DNA of 64,000 bases, from positions 62,001-126,000 of the forward strand of contig NZ_NSGF01000014.1 of NCBI RefSeq assembly GCF_002294995.1, read 5' to 3'. Below are positions 43,591 to 52,815 of this stretch, in pieces (the stretch's first letter is position 1; every line of letters starts with the position of its first letter). Below the pieces are notes generated by a model. It had not been told where the DNA came from and searched no databases. It saw only the letters and a program-made list of their open reading frames with translations. This DNA is from Mesorhizobium sp. WSM3860 (lineage in GTDB: Bacteria; Pseudomonadota; Alphaproteobacteria; Rhizobiales; Rhizobiaceae). A program made the translations under genes and the position numbers.

Positions 43591-44628
43591 TCACGGCTTT
43601 CCGATCCGCCTGAACTGCTTGGGCGTCATCGAAAAGTGCTTCTTGAAGGTGCTGCAGAAATGTGCGCTGTCGCTGAACCCGGTTTCATAGGCGATCTCGG
43701 TGACGCTTCGCCGCCGGCTGGCCAGGAGCTCGCGCGCCGCGAGCAGGCGTATCCGACGCCAGAATACGGCTGGTGCGGATTGGAGATCGGCCAGGAAGGC
43801 CCGGTTCAGGCGCGCCTTGGAGGTGTTCAGGGAGCGCGCGAGCTCGTCGATCGAGCACGGCGCATCGATCCGCGTTTCCATCACTTTCACGGCCTCCACG
43901 GTCAGCCGCGACGCCGCCCCGAGCGCCTCCTCGTAAGGTTTCGTCCTGAGGACAATCCGAGGCTCCTCGGGTTTGAAGAGAAGATAGTTGAGGGCCTTTT
44001 GAGCCCTGCCGGCATTGCTGTAGTGGGCAATGAGGAACGCCGCGACCTCGATGGCCACGACGCTCCCCGGGCAAGTGACTATGTTGCCGTCGATGACATA
44101 GTTTTGGCTGGTGATCGGGCTGACATCCTGAAACCTGTCCACGAACTCGCCCAGAGTGTCGAAGTGCAAAGCGCATTCCCGATGCTTGAGAAGGCCGGCC
44201 TGCGCCAGCACGAAGCTGCCTGTGCATAAACCGACCATGGGAATGCCGCGCTTGCTCGCGGCCTGCAGATAATCATACGTCCCCGCCGCGATGTCTTTCA
44301 TATCCCGCAGGAGCCCGCCGCACACGGCCAGGCAGTCATACGCGCCTGGATCGTCCAGATTTCCGTTCGGCACCATCTCGAGGCCGCAGCTCGCGCGCAC
44401 CGGATGCTGCCCTGCCGAAATGAAATCCCACGCGAAATAGACCTGCCGGCTCTGATCCTCCCTGTCGGCGGCCAGCCGAAGCGCATCCACGAAGCTCGCC
44501 ATCGGCGTCAGCGTGAAGCTCGGACAAAGGATGATGCCGATCTTCAGGTAGGGAAGTCCTACGCGATCCGGCGCTTTCAGCGCGGGTGTCAAGGCAAGCT
44601 CCTTCTCGCTTACGATAGCCTGCTCCAA
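43591..44628 (-). CDS. GlxA-family AraC-type regulator 1 (DJ-1/PfpI domain plus AraC domain)
   Basis: Activator-type regulator of 345 residues. The N-terminal half is a DJ-1/PfpI-like domain with the nucleophile-elbow cysteine in GLCTGSFVLAQAG; the C-terminal half is an AraC DNA-binding domain (SIDELARSLNTSKARLNRAF and SVTEIAYETGFSDSAHFCST). Such proteins include GbdR and CdhR, which sense glycine betaine, dimethylglycine or carnitine. It is divergent from the flavoprotein gene at 44730 and close to the methyltransferase gene, fitting a role as betaine-derivative sensor for this part of the island. Confidence 0.9.
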   Translation of the reverse strand: MEQAIVSEKELALTPALKAPDRVGLPYLKIGIILCPSFTLTPMASFVDALRLAADREDQSRQVYFAWDFISAGQHPVRASCGLEMVPNGNLDDPGAYDCLAVCGGLLRDMKDIAAGTYDYLQAASKRGIPMVGLCTGSFVLAQAGLLKHRECALHFDTLGEFVDRFQDVSPITSQNYVIDGNIVTCPGSVVAIEVAAFLIAHYSNAGRAQKALNYLLFKPEEPRIVLRTKPYEEALGAASRLTVEAVKVMETRIDAPCSIDELARSLNTSKARLNRAFLADLQSAPAVFWRRIRLLAARELLASRRRSVTEIAYETGFSDSAHFCSTFKKHFSMTPKQFRRIGKP

Positions 44629-44729
44629 TTCTTATGAAAAACGTATCGAAATCGCAATTCGTGAATTTCGCGAACCGCTAATGTTCGGTCATCCCAATCA
44701 GGTGAGCGCTCACGGCGCGGAAACCAAAG

Positions 44730-46727
44730 ATGACGCTGAAGCCGGCTTTCCCGAAAATCCTCGAGCCGCTTCAACTGCGCCACAAGACGCTGCGCAACCG
44801 GATCAATTTCGGGGCTCACACGGCCAACATGGCCGAGGACGGTCTGCCTGGAGCGCGGCACCTGGGCTACTACCTGGAGCGAGCCAGGGGAGGCGCGGCC
44901 ATGATCGTGGTCGAGCCTATGCCGGTCCATCGCACGGCTCGGCTGACGCGCGGCAATTTCCGTCACGACGACGATGCGGTGATCCCCGGTTTCAGGGCCA
45001 TCACCGATGCATGCAAGGCCGAAGGCGCGGTGATGGTTCACCAGCTTTACCATGTCGGCCAGCATGGGGATTACGACAATTCCTACTCGGCCAACTGGTC
45101 TCCATCCGGGCTGCCGTCTTACCACGATGGAGACGGTAGCCATCGGATGCGGCAAGCAGAGATCGAGGAGATCATCGAGAGCTTCGTTGGCGCCGCTGTC
45201 CGAGCCAGGGAATGCGGTTTCGATGGTGTGGAATTATTCGGCCCCTACAATTCGCTCATCGAACAGTTTTGGCTTCCATGGTCGAACCGGCGCGACGACC
45301 GCTGGGGCGGCTCGTTCGAAAACAGGATGCGATTCTCGACCGAGATCACCTCGCGCATTCGTGCGGCCGTCGGTGAAGAGTTCATTATCGGCCTCGCCTC
45401 GAGCATCGATACCTCTGTCGACGTGGGGATGAACACGGGACTGCTCCAGGAGATCGCCGCGTATCACGATACGCGGGCGCTGATCGATTACATCAGTTGC
45501 GGCACGGGCAGCTATTTCGACCACTCCTCGGTGATGCCGACCTTCCTGTTTGCCGACAAGCTTGGCGCTCCCAACGCCGAGGCGCTGAAACAAGTCTGCA
45601 AACACACCCGCGTCCAGGCGGAAAGCCATATCCGGACGCCAGAGAATGCCAACGAGGTCATCTCGTCGCGGCAGGCGGACATGATCAGCATCGTTCGCGG
45701 ACAGATCGCCGATCCCTATTGGGTGAGAAAGGTGGAGAGCGGCAGGGACGCCGACATTCGCGGCTGCATCTCGTGCAACCAGATGTGCTGGGGAAGGCGG
45801 TCGAGAGACTATTGGATCTCGTGCCTCGTCAATCCTTCGGCCGGCCGCGAATTCGAGTGGAGCGGCGATCGCTTCGGCCCGGCCGAGTCGCCGAAGCGTG
45901 TGCTGGTGGTGGGAGGCGGCCCGGCCGGTCTTGAAGCGGCTCGCGTCGCCGCCGAGCGAGGTCACAGCGTGACGCTCGCGGAGGCCGGCTCTCAACTCGG
46001 CGGGCAGTTCAGGCTTGCGGGCTTGCAGCCTCGCCGGTCTCAAATCCTGGAGCTGATCGACTGGTACGAACGACAGTTGACCGGACTGGGCGTGACCGTT
46101 TTGTTCAATACCCCGCTCGATGCTGGGGAGATTGCCAGCCGCGACTTCGAGGAAATCGTCATTGCGACGGGCTCGCAGCCAGCAGGAACCGGTTTCCAGC
46201 GTGGACTGCCTGGGCAGGACCGCCTTCCGGGTGTGGACTTGCCCAACGTCTGGTCCGTCGAGGACGTCATGACCCGGACGGCACGGCTGGGCGACCATGT
46301 GCTCCTCATCGATGACACCGGTGATTGGCGGGGTCTCGGCACCGCTCTCGAAATCGCGGCGTCTGGCCATCGCGTCACAGTCGTCACCTCCTGGCCGGTG
46401 CTCGGACGTTACCTGCAGCGGACGGAAAGCGACGGCGTGGCGCGGGCCAAGCTCAGGAGCGCCGGCGGCGACTGGATAACCGACTCCGTAGTCAAGGAAT
46501 GGCATGGCGACCGCGCGACGGTCAGGTGCCACCTCGACGGCGCCGAAACCGTCATCAGCGCCGACACACTGATCCTTGCGACCACCAACGTCTCGGACAC
46601 GTGGGTGCTGGATGATCTCGAAGATCTGGCACCTGCGCTGAAGCCGAAGATCATCGGCGACGCCTTGGCGCCGCGGCTCGCAGTGGCTGCAATCTACGAG
46701 GGGAGGGTGCTTGGCCAATCCATCTAG
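44730..46727 (+). CDS. FMN/4Fe-4S/FAD dehydrogenase of the dimethylamine/N-methylproline-demethylase type
   Basis: Multidomain flavoenzyme of 665 residues: an old-yellow-enzyme TIM barrel (about 10-340; [40 protein letters not shown] and [11 protein letters not shown]), then cysteines 346, 349, 353 and 365 for a 4Fe-4S cluster, then an FAD/NAD Rossmann domain ([19 protein letters not shown] at about 391-409). This is the plan of trimethylamine dehydrogenase, DgcA (dimethylglycine) and StcD (N-methylproline), which oxidatively remove an N-methyl group. After a methyltransferase takes one methyl from a betaine, this enzyme could take the second. Divergent from GlxA regulator 1; the binding-protein gene follows. 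Confidence 0.88.
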   Translation: MTLKPAFPKILEPLQLRHKTLRNRINFGAHTANMAEDGLPGARHLGYYLERARGGAAMIVVEPMPVHRTARLTRGNFRHDDDAVIPGFRAITDACKAEGAVMVHQLYHVGQHGDYDNSYSANWSPSGLPSYHDGDGSHRMRQAEIEEIIESFVGAAVRARECGFDGVELFGPYNSLIEQFWLPWSNRRDDRWGGSFENRMRFSTEITSRIRAAVGEEFIIGLASSIDTSVDVGMNTGLLQEIAAYHDTRALIDYISCGTGSYFDHSSVMPTFLFADKLGAPNAEALKQVCKHTRVQAESHIRTPENANEVISSRQADMISIVRGQIADPYWVRKVESGRDADIRGCISCNQMCWGRRSRDYWISCLVNPSAGREFEWSGDRFGPAESPKRVLVVGGGPAGLEAARVAAERGHSVTLAEAGSQLGGQFRLAGLQPRRSQILELIDWYERQLTGLGVTVLFNTPLDAGEIASRDFEEIVIATGSQPAGTGFQRGLPGQDRLPGVDLPNVWSVEDVMTRTARLGDHVLLIDDTGDWRGLGTALEIAASGHRVTVVTSWPVLGRYLQRTESDGVARAKLRSAGGDWITDSVVKEWHGDRATVRCHLDGAETVISADTLILATTNVSDTWVLDDLEDLAPALKPKIIGDALAPRLAVAAIYEGRVLGQSI

Positions 46728-46839
46728 GCCGCAGCCAACGGCCGGACAACGCCAGCAGTCGCCCCTCTTCGGCCAGCGACGCATCGAACTGGCTGGGCAA
46801 CGCGTGAGAGACAAAAACCGTCAACAGGGAGCATTCGAA

Positions 46840-48492
46840 ATGAAGTTTTTCAAAAGCGGAGGAACCCGCGTACCAAAAGCGATAACGCGCATGGCCAAGG
46901 ACGCTCGTGAGGGCCTCATGGACCGGCGCGAATTCCTCGCGATTGCCAGTGCGTTCGGCGCATCGACCGCGGTCGCTTACGGCATGGTCGGCCTGGCCGC
47001 GCCGACACCGGCGCTCGCCGAGGAAGGCAAGAAGGGCGGAACGCTTCGCGTCGCCATGGTCGTGAAGCAACAGAAGGATCCGCGGACCTATGATTGGGTC
47101 GAGATGGCCAATATCAGCCGCACCTGGCTGGAGCCGCTGGTCAGGTATACCCGCGAATTCACCTTCGAGCCGGTTCTTCTGGAGAGCTGGGAGGTCAACG
47201 GCGACGCCACCGAATATCTGCTCCATGTCCGCAAAGGCGTAACCTGGAACAACGGCGACACCTTCAACGCCGACGATGTCGTCTACAACTTCAGCCGCTG
47301 GTGCGACAAGAACGCGCCGGGCAATTCCATGGCGGCACGGGTCAACAGCCTTGTCGACCCGAAGACCGGCAAGGTGCGCGAGGGCGCCGTTACCAAGGTC
47401 GATGACTACACCGTCAAGCTTTCGCCGAGCGACCCGGACATCGCCATCATCGCCAATATCACCGACTATCCGGGCCTGATCGTGCACCGGAATTTTGACG
47501 CCGACGGCGCCAATCCGGTCACGAAGCCGATCGGGACCGGTGCGTTCGAGCTCGTCTCCTACGACGTCGGCCAAAAGGCCGTCGTTAAGCGGCGCGAGAA
47601 CGGCAAGTGGTGGGGTGGCGAGGCGTTGCTGGATGGGATCGAGTTCATCGACTACGGAACCGATCCAGCCGCGATGGTAAGCGCCTTTGAGGCCGGCGAG
47701 GTTGATCTCAACAATGAGACCGGAGCGGACTACGTCGAGATCCTAGACAAGATTGGGCTTCACCAGACGGAGATCCAGACCGCGACCACACTGGTTGCCC
47801 GTACCAATGTCACGCAAAAGCCCTATGACGACCAGCGTGTGCGCAACGCTCTCCAGATGGCGGTCGACAATAACGTCGTGCTTCAACTCGGCTATGCGGG
47901 GCGCGGCACGGTGGGCGAGAATCATTTTGTCAGCCCAATTCACCCCGAATACTATCCCTTGGCCAAGAAAGCGCGCGACCCGGCAGGAGCGAAAAAACTC
48001 ATGGCGGAGGCGGGCCAGGCGGATTTCGAGCACGAATTGATCACCGTCGACGATGACTGGAACAAGAGCACGGGGGATGCGATCGCCGCTCAGCTTCGCG
48101 ACGCGGGCATCAAGGTCAAGCGCACGGTGATGCCCGGCTCGACCTTCTGGAACGACTGGACGAAGTACCCTTACTCTCTGACCGTCTGGTACATGCGTCC
48201 CCTGGGCGTCCAGGTTCTGGCGCTGGCGTTTCGCACGGGCGAGGCCTGGAACGAGACGGGCTACTCCAATCCGGAGTTCGACAAGAAGCTCAAGGAGGCC
48301 TTGTCGGTGAGCGCGCCCGAAAAGCGGCGTGAGGTGATGAAGGATATCGAGACCATCATTCTGGACTCGGGGATCATCATCCAGCCTTATTGGCAGAAGC
48401 TCTACAATCACATGAGCAAGAAGGTGAAGAACTACTCCATTCACCCGACGTTCCAGATGGATCTGCAAACGGTCTGGCTGGAACAGGCCTGA
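46840..48492 (+). CDS. Tat-exported family-5 (peptide/opine-type) ABC binding protein
   Basis: Periplasmic binding protein of 550 residues. The leader has a twin-arginine motif DRREFLAIA at about 28-36 and cleavage after PALA near residue 60, so it is exported folded. Mature features of family 5: [47 protein letters not shown] and [18 protein letters not shown]. Family 5 binds peptides, opines, nickel chelates or glycosides; here a bulky amine is plausible. ATG 46840 follows AGGGAGC. No permease or ATPase of this type is adjacent, so its partners lie elsewhere. Downstream is a convergent GntR gene. Confidence 0.9.
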   Translation: MKFFKSGGTRVPKAITRMAKDAREGLMDRREFLAIASAFGASTAVAYGMVGLAAPTPALAEEGKKGGTLRVAMVVKQQKDPRTYDWVEMANISRTWLEPLVRYTREFTFEPVLLESWEVNGDATEYLLHVRKGVTWNNGDTFNADDVVYNFSRWCDKNAPGNSMAARVNSLVDPKTGKVREGAVTKVDDYTVKLSPSDPDIAIIANITDYPGLIVHRNFDADGANPVTKPIGTGAFELVSYDVGQKAVVKRRENGKWWGGEALLDGIEFIDYGTDPAAMVSAFEAGEVDLNNETGADYVEILDKIGLHQTEIQTATTLVARTNVTQKPYDDQRVRNALQMAVDNNVVLQLGYAGRGTVGENHFVSPIHPEYYPLAKKARDPAGAKKLMAEAGQADFEHELITVDDDWNKSTGDAIAAQLRDAGIKVKRTVMPGSTFWNDWTKYPYSLTVWYMRPLGVQVLALAFRTGEAWNETGYSNPEFDKKLKEALSVSAPEKRREVMKDIETIILDSGIIIQPYWQKLYNHMSKKVKNYSIHPTFQMDLQTVWLEQA

Positions 48493-48586
48493 CCGATCGG
48501 TGCCCCGAGGTGGCGGCCGCGGAATCTGCTTCTTGAGAGGGAGGTTTCGCTGCCGGCACCGGGCTCGTCAGCCGGCGTTCTTGTCT

Positions 48587-48614
48587 CGGCCGCAAGCGCT
48601 TTCCTAAGCGGCCG
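48587..48614. terminator. Stem-loop between convergent genes
   Basis: CGGCCGC and GCGGCCG arms around a 14-base loop, directly before the end of the GntR gene and about 95 bases after the binding-protein stop. It probably serves both convergent transcripts. Confidence 0.5.
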
Positions 48615-49301
48615 TCAGTTATCGCCGACCAGGGCGTCCGCCTTCATACCCTGGGGTGCGATGAACATTTCCATGTTCTCGCGCGACAGTTCCCAGTGCT
48701 CGAACACCAGGTCGACGACGGCGTCCTCATTATGCGCGCCGATGGCTGAGATGAAGCCGTCATGGTGTTCGACCGCCGTCTGCAGCCGCTTGCGCATGTC
48801 GTCATTGCGCGGGCGAAAGAAGGTGTGGCCGATGCGGGCGTGGTCGATCAGCAGCCTGCCGAGGCTTGGCTGAAGATAGGCGTTGGCGGACATCTCGCCG
48901 ATGATCTCGTGAAACCTGTTGTTCTCGACCACCATGGAAAGCGCGTCGCCCGACTTGCTCGCGGCACGGAAACGCTCCTGCGTGTCCTTCAGGTCAACCA
49001 TCTGCGAAGGCTTGAAATTCTGCACGGCCAGCCGGCCGATGGCGGCGTAGACCATCGGAGCGACCAGGAAGAATTGCCGAAGGGTCGAATGGTTCATCGG
49101 AACGACCCTGGCGCCCCGGTTCGCGCGGATTTCAATATAACCTTCGCCTTCCAGCCGGCGGAAGATTTCCCTGACCGGGGTCCGCGACAGGCCATAGCGC
49201 TCGCTCAGCGCCACTTCGTCCAGATCCTCGTCGGGATCGAGCTCCATTGTCAGGATGCGACGCTTCAGATCGTCGTAGAGACTGCCCTTGCTTCCCTTCA
49301 T
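48615..49301 (-). CDS. GntR-family regulator with FCD domain
   Basis: A 228-residue regulator. Winged helix at about 5-70 (LDEVALSERYGLSRTPVREI, then EGEGYIEIRANRGARVV), then the all-helical FCD ligand domain with metal-ligand-like residues (ENNRFHEIIG and VEHHDGFISAI). FCD regulators usually respond to carboxylic acids or amino acids. It is divergent from GlxA regulator 2. A promoter block upstream (49375-49410) is shared with the eight-gene operon at 36.4 kb, so it most likely controls both itself and that operon. Confidence 0.92.
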   Translation of the reverse strand: MKGSKGSLYDDLKRRILTMELDPDEDLDEVALSERYGLSRTPVREIFRRLEGEGYIEIRANRGARVVPMNHSTLRQFFLVAPMVYAAIGRLAVQNFKPSQMVDLKDTQERFRAASKSGDALSMVVENNRFHEIIGEMSANAYLQPSLGRLLIDHARIGHTFFRPRNDDMRKRLQTAVEHHDGFISAIGAHNEDAVVDLVFEHWELSRENMEMFIAPQGMKADALVGDN

Positions 49302-49374
49302 GGCGCACCTTCGGAATCATCTCTGCCAATCGACATATCCGGCACGGTTGGAAGAGTCGCATGCACATGCAAGT

Positions 49375-49410
49375 GAGTCAACGGATTGTATTTTCTTGGT
49401 ACACAATATA
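49375..49410 (-). promoter_or_regulatory. Promoter/operator module B of the GntR gene
   Basis: Plus strand reads GAGTCAACGGATTGTAT, then an eight-base spacer, then GTACACAATAT. ATTGT and ACAAT form the outer arms of an imperfect palindrome. On the minus strand it abuts a -35-like TTGACT (49381-49376), 75 bases before the GntR start. It aligns base for base with the block at 36571-36607, and may also serve the divergent GlxA gene. Confidence 0.6.
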
Positions 49411-49500
49411 TGACCGGATGGATCGGTGGCTCGCCCAAATGACAGCCAGGACGGCGATCTTGTCTGAATGAGCTTCGGATAACGCGAGGGTCGGCAAAGC

Positions 49501-50481
49501 ATGGCCAAGAAGTTTGCGTTTCTCCTGGTGCGCGATTTCACTTTGTCGCCGCTGTCGCTGTTCATCGACACGCTGCGCCTGGCCGGCGACGAGGGCGATC
49601 GCAGCCGCAGGGTAGAGTTCGACTGGCAGATCGTCGGCGAGCGCGGCTTGCCGATCAGGGCGAGCTGCGGCGTCGAGCTATTGCCGACCAGGGCGATCGG
49701 CAATCCGGAGGATTTCGACAACGTCGTCGTGGTCGGCGGCCTGCTCGACACCAACCGCAACCTCAGCGCTGAAAAGGAGGCCTTCCTTGTCCGGGCCGCC
49801 GACAAGGGCGTGCCGATAACCGCGCTGTGCACGGGAAGCTTCGTGCTGGCGCGCTACGGCTTGCTGGACGGCTACAGCGCCGCCGTCAGCTGGTTCCACA
49901 TCAAGGATTTCCGCGCCGAATTCCCCGATGTGAATGCGCATGCCGACAGCCTCTATTCCGTCGACCGCGGCCGCGCGACATGCGCCGGCGGCACGGGTGC
50001 TGCCGACCTCGCCGGCTATTTCGTGTCGCAATTCATCGGTCAGAAGGCGGCGGAAAAGGCCGCCAAGATCCTTGTGCTCGATCGCATCCGCAACATCCGG
50101 GACGTGCAGCCCGTCGGCGACCTGTTTCCCGAAGCGTCGAGCCGTGCGGTGAAGCGAGCCTTGCTGCTGATGGAAAGCAGCCTGCAGGAAAAGATATCGG
50201 TCACCGAGATCGCAAGCCGGTTGAATTGCTCCAGGCGCCAACTCGAGCGTCTTTTCGCGACCGAGCTGGGCACGAGCCCGATGGCCGCGTACCTGGCGCT
50301 CAGGGTTCACTACGCCAAGTCGCTGCTGGAAGGCAGCGACCTGCAGATAGGCGACATCGCCTACAGATGCGGCTTCGAAAATGCCGGGCACTTCAGCCGG
50401 GTATTCCGCCAGCACACCGGCATCACGCCGACCAATCTCAGGCATCCCGGCCGCTTGGCTGCTCAAGCGGCGAAGCAGTGA
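49501..50481 (+). CDS. GlxA-family AraC-type regulator 2 (DJ-1/PfpI domain plus AraC domain)
   Basis: Regulator of 326 residues with the same plan as the protein at 43591: a DJ-1/PfpI-like N-terminal half with ALCTGSFVLARYG, and an AraC domain (SVTEIASRLNCSRRQLERLF and QIGDIAYRCGFENAGHFSRV). The family includes sensors of betaine and carnitine breakdown products. It is divergent from the GntR gene and convergent with the polyamine-type importer, whose operon ends 39 bases after it. It may activate either the importer or part of the catabolic island. Confidence 0.9.
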   Translation: MAKKFAFLLVRDFTLSPLSLFIDTLRLAGDEGDRSRRVEFDWQIVGERGLPIRASCGVELLPTRAIGNPEDFDNVVVVGGLLDTNRNLSAEKEAFLVRAADKGVPITALCTGSFVLARYGLLDGYSAAVSWFHIKDFRAEFPDVNAHADSLYSVDRGRATCAGGTGAADLAGYFVSQFIGQKAAEKAAKILVLDRIRNIRDVQPVGDLFPEASSRAVKRALLLMESSLQEKISVTEIASRLNCSRRQLERLFATELGTSPMAAYLALRVHYAKSLLEGSDLQIGDIAYRCGFENAGHFSRVFRQHTGITPTNLRHPGRLAAQAAKQ

Positions 50482-50519
50482 ATTCCTGAAGGCCGGATGC
50501 GGACGAGGGGCATGGTACC

Positions 50520-51680
50520 TTACGAAATTCGCTGCCCGTTCTCGTCGAGCAAAACACAGCTGCTCGGATCGAACCCGACCTCGATGGTCTCGCCCTCTCG
50601 GACGATGCGGCCGTTGATCGGCGCGTTGGCACGGATGCTCGTCTTGCCGCCGATGTCGATTTCGTAGATGGCGCTGCCGCCGAGATACGAGGTCGAGACG
50701 ACGCGGCCGGAGAGCCGGTTGGCGCCTCCTGCAGGACCGACCGACAGTTTCTGCGGCCGGACCACCACGGTGACCCTGCTGCCGGGCTTAAGCGGCCGCG
50801 GCGATGTCACATTGACCGTCTGGCCAGCGGCGAGCGCGACCGCCGTCGTCCCGTCGGATTTGCTGACGGTGCCGGCAAGCATGTTGGCCTTGCCAAGGAA
50901 ATCGGCGACGAAGGCGGTGGCGGGCCGCTCATAGACCTCCTCCGGCGCGCCGATCTGCTCGACCGAGCCGCCGTTCATCACCACGATGCGGTCCGACATG
51001 GAGAGCGCTTCTTCCTGGTCGTGTGTGACGAAGATGGCGGTGATGCCGGTTGCCTTCTGGATCTTCTTGATCTCGACGCGCATCTCCTCGCGCATGTTGG
51101 CGTCGAGCGCCGACAACGGCTCGTCGAGCAGCAGCACCTGCGGCTCGAAGACGATGGCCCGCGCCAGCGCGATGCGTTGCTGCTGCCCGCCCGACAATTG
51201 CGAGGGCAGTTTCTTCTCGCTGCCCGGCAGCCGCACCATGTCGAGCGCCTGGCCGACCCTGCGCGCGATCTCGGGCTTCGGCACGCTGCGATATTTCAGG
51301 CCGAAGGCGACATTGTCGAACACGCTTTTGTGCGGGAACAGCGCGTAGCTCTGGAACACCAGGCCGATGTTGCGCTTGTAGATCGGCACGTCGTCGACCC
51401 GCCGCCCATCGATCATGATCTGGCCGCCCGAAATGTCGACCAGGCCGGCGATGGAGCGCAGGATCGTCGTCTTGCCGCAGCCCGACGGCCCGAGCAGCGT
51501 GACGAAGCTGCCCTTGCGGATCGACAGCGAGAAGTCGCGCACCGCGACGAACTTGCCGTAGGCGATGTCGATATCGCGGAACTCGACCGCCGGCTGCCCC
51601 GCATCCATGTTGGGGACGGTCCCGGGTGCCCCGGCCGAGACCGGCCGGGGGCTGAGTGACGCTTCGCTTCTGTCAGGCAC
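50520..51680 (-). CDS. Polyamine-type ABC transporter ATPase (PotA-like)
   Basis: ATPase subunit of 386 residues from the GTG at 51680, or 362 from the ATG at 51608. Walker A GPSGCGKTT (about 64-72), signature LSGGQQQRIALARAI, Walker B VLLLDEPLSALD, and a C-terminal TOBE domain (VVRPQKLSVGP). It overlaps the end of the binding-protein gene by eight bases. It powers the importer formed by the permeases at 52812 and 53668. Confidence 0.92.
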   Translation of the reverse strand: MPDRSEASLSPRPVSAGAPGTVPNMDAGQPAVEFRDIDIAYGKFVAVRDFSLSIRKGSFVTLLGPSGCGKTTILRSIAGLVDISGGQIMIDGRRVDDVPIYKRNIGLVFQSYALFPHKSVFDNVAFGLKYRSVPKPEIARRVGQALDMVRLPGSEKKLPSQLSGGQQQRIALARAIVFEPQVLLLDEPLSALDANMREEMRVEIKKIQKATGITAIFVTHDQEEALSMSDRIVVMNGGSVEQIGAPEEVYERPATAFVADFLGKANMLAGTVSKSDGTTAVALAAGQTVNVTSPRPLKPGSRVTVVVRPQKLSVGPAGGANRLSGRVVSTSYLGGSAIYEIDIGGKTSIRANAPINGRIVREGETIEVGFDPSSCVLLDENGQRIS

Positions 51681-52815
51681 CTTTCGCGATCCTGTCCCAC
51701 TGCTTGGTCCAGGCGTCCTCGTTGGTCGCCCAGTAGACCGGATCGGCGAAGGTCAGCGCCTTCATCGAGCCGGTCTTGTCGAAAGCCGGCAGCTTCTCGA
51801 TCTTCTCGCTGAGCTTGACCTTGGTCGGGTCGAGCGATGGCGGGTAGCTCTGGCCCTCGGCCACCGCGATCGAGGTTGCCGGGTCGAGCATGAAGTTGAT
51901 CAGCTCTTCGCATTCGGTCATCGGCGAGCCTTTCAGGATCAGCATATCCTCCATCCAGGCATAGGAGCCCGCCGGATCCAGATAGCCGATCGGATGGCCC
52001 TGATCCTGCAAAGCGGCGACGCGGCCCGACCAGGCGTCGGTCACCACGATCTCGCCCTTGGACAACAGGTCCATCAGCTCCGCGCCGGAGCTCCAGAATT
52101 TTTTGGCGAGGTCGCGCGTCTCGCGCACCTTGGCCCATATCGTGTCCATGTCCTTGATGTTGTTGGGATCCTGTCCGGTGGCCAAAGCCGCGTACCAGAC
52201 GCGCGTGGTCATGTCGGCATAGCCGCCGACCTTGCCGGCGTATTTCTTGTCGAGCAGCAGGCCGGCACCCTTTTCCTTCGCTTCCTCCGGCGAGATCACC
52301 TTGGTGTTGTAGGCGATGCCGGTGGTGCCGTAGTCGTAAGGCACGGCCGAGAGCTTTGGCGTCAGCTTGCGGAACGGCTCGATCATCGGCTGCAGCACAT
52401 TCGCCATGTTGGGAATGTTGGCCTCGTTGATCTCCGAGTTCATGCCGGCATTCACATATTTGATGTAGTAGTTGACGCCGGACGAATGCACGATCTGGAA
52501 GTCGCCGGGCTTCGCCGTCTTGATCTTGGTGATGATCTCGTTCTCGTCGCCGAACGTGCCCTGGACCACCTTGATCTTGGTCTTGGCCGTGTAGGGCTGG
52601 AAGGCGTATTTGTCGATCGCCTCCTGCACCGTTCCGCCCCAGCCGTCGAAGCGCACCTGCTCGACTGCCGCGAGCGCGCGGCTCATCCACGGCATGGAGA
52701 GGCCGGCCGAGGCCGCAGCGGCAGCGGTCAGGCTCAGAAACGTGCGGCGGCTCAAGTCGCCGTTCACGTAGCGGTCGTGCAGCCGTTCCAGCCGCCTGGT
52801 GGTGGATAGTTTCAT
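51673..52815 (-). CDS. Polyamine-type (PotD-like) ABC substrate-binding protein
   Basis: Periplasmic family-1/PotD-like binding protein of 380 residues. The leader has LSRRTFLSLTAAAAASAGLS, a twin-arginine-like motif, with cleavage near SRALAAVEQ at about residue 52. Mature motifs are FDGWGGTVQEAIDKYAF, KVVQGTFGDENEIITKI and YDYGTTGIAYNTKVISPEEA. The third gene of a four-gene leftward operon; its start overlaps the permease stop by four bases. The ligand may be a polyamine or another cationic amine, not resolved. Confidence 0.9.
   Translation of the reverse strand: MKLSTTRRLERLHDRYVNGDLSRRTFLSLTAAAAASAGLSMPWMSRALAAVEQVRFDGWGGTVQEAIDKYAFQPYTAKTKIKVVQGTFGDENEIITKIKTAKPGDFQIVHSSGVNYYIKYVNAGMNSEINEANIPNMANVLQPMIEPFRKLTPKLSAVPYDYGTTGIAYNTKVISPEEAKEKGAGLLLDKKYAGKVGGYADMTTRVWYAALATGQDPNNIKDMDTIWAKVRETRDLAKKFWSSGAELMDLLSKGEIVVTDAWSGRVAALQDQGHPIGYLDPAGSYAWMEDMLILKGSPMTECEELINFMLDPATSIAVAEGQSYPPSLDPTKVKLSEKIEKLPAFDKTGSMKALTFADPVYWATNEDAWTKQWDRIAKGA

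Noticed and set aside
44647-44670. CGAAAT-N12-ATTTCG dyad between GlxA regulator 1 and the flavoprotein gene
   Set aside because: Short arms in an AT-richer stretch and no second copy; it may be an AraC-type site but support is too weak.
45234-46814. Minus-strand frame opposite the demethylating flavoprotein
   Set aside because: Antisense shadow; composition is typical of complement translation and it has no motif.
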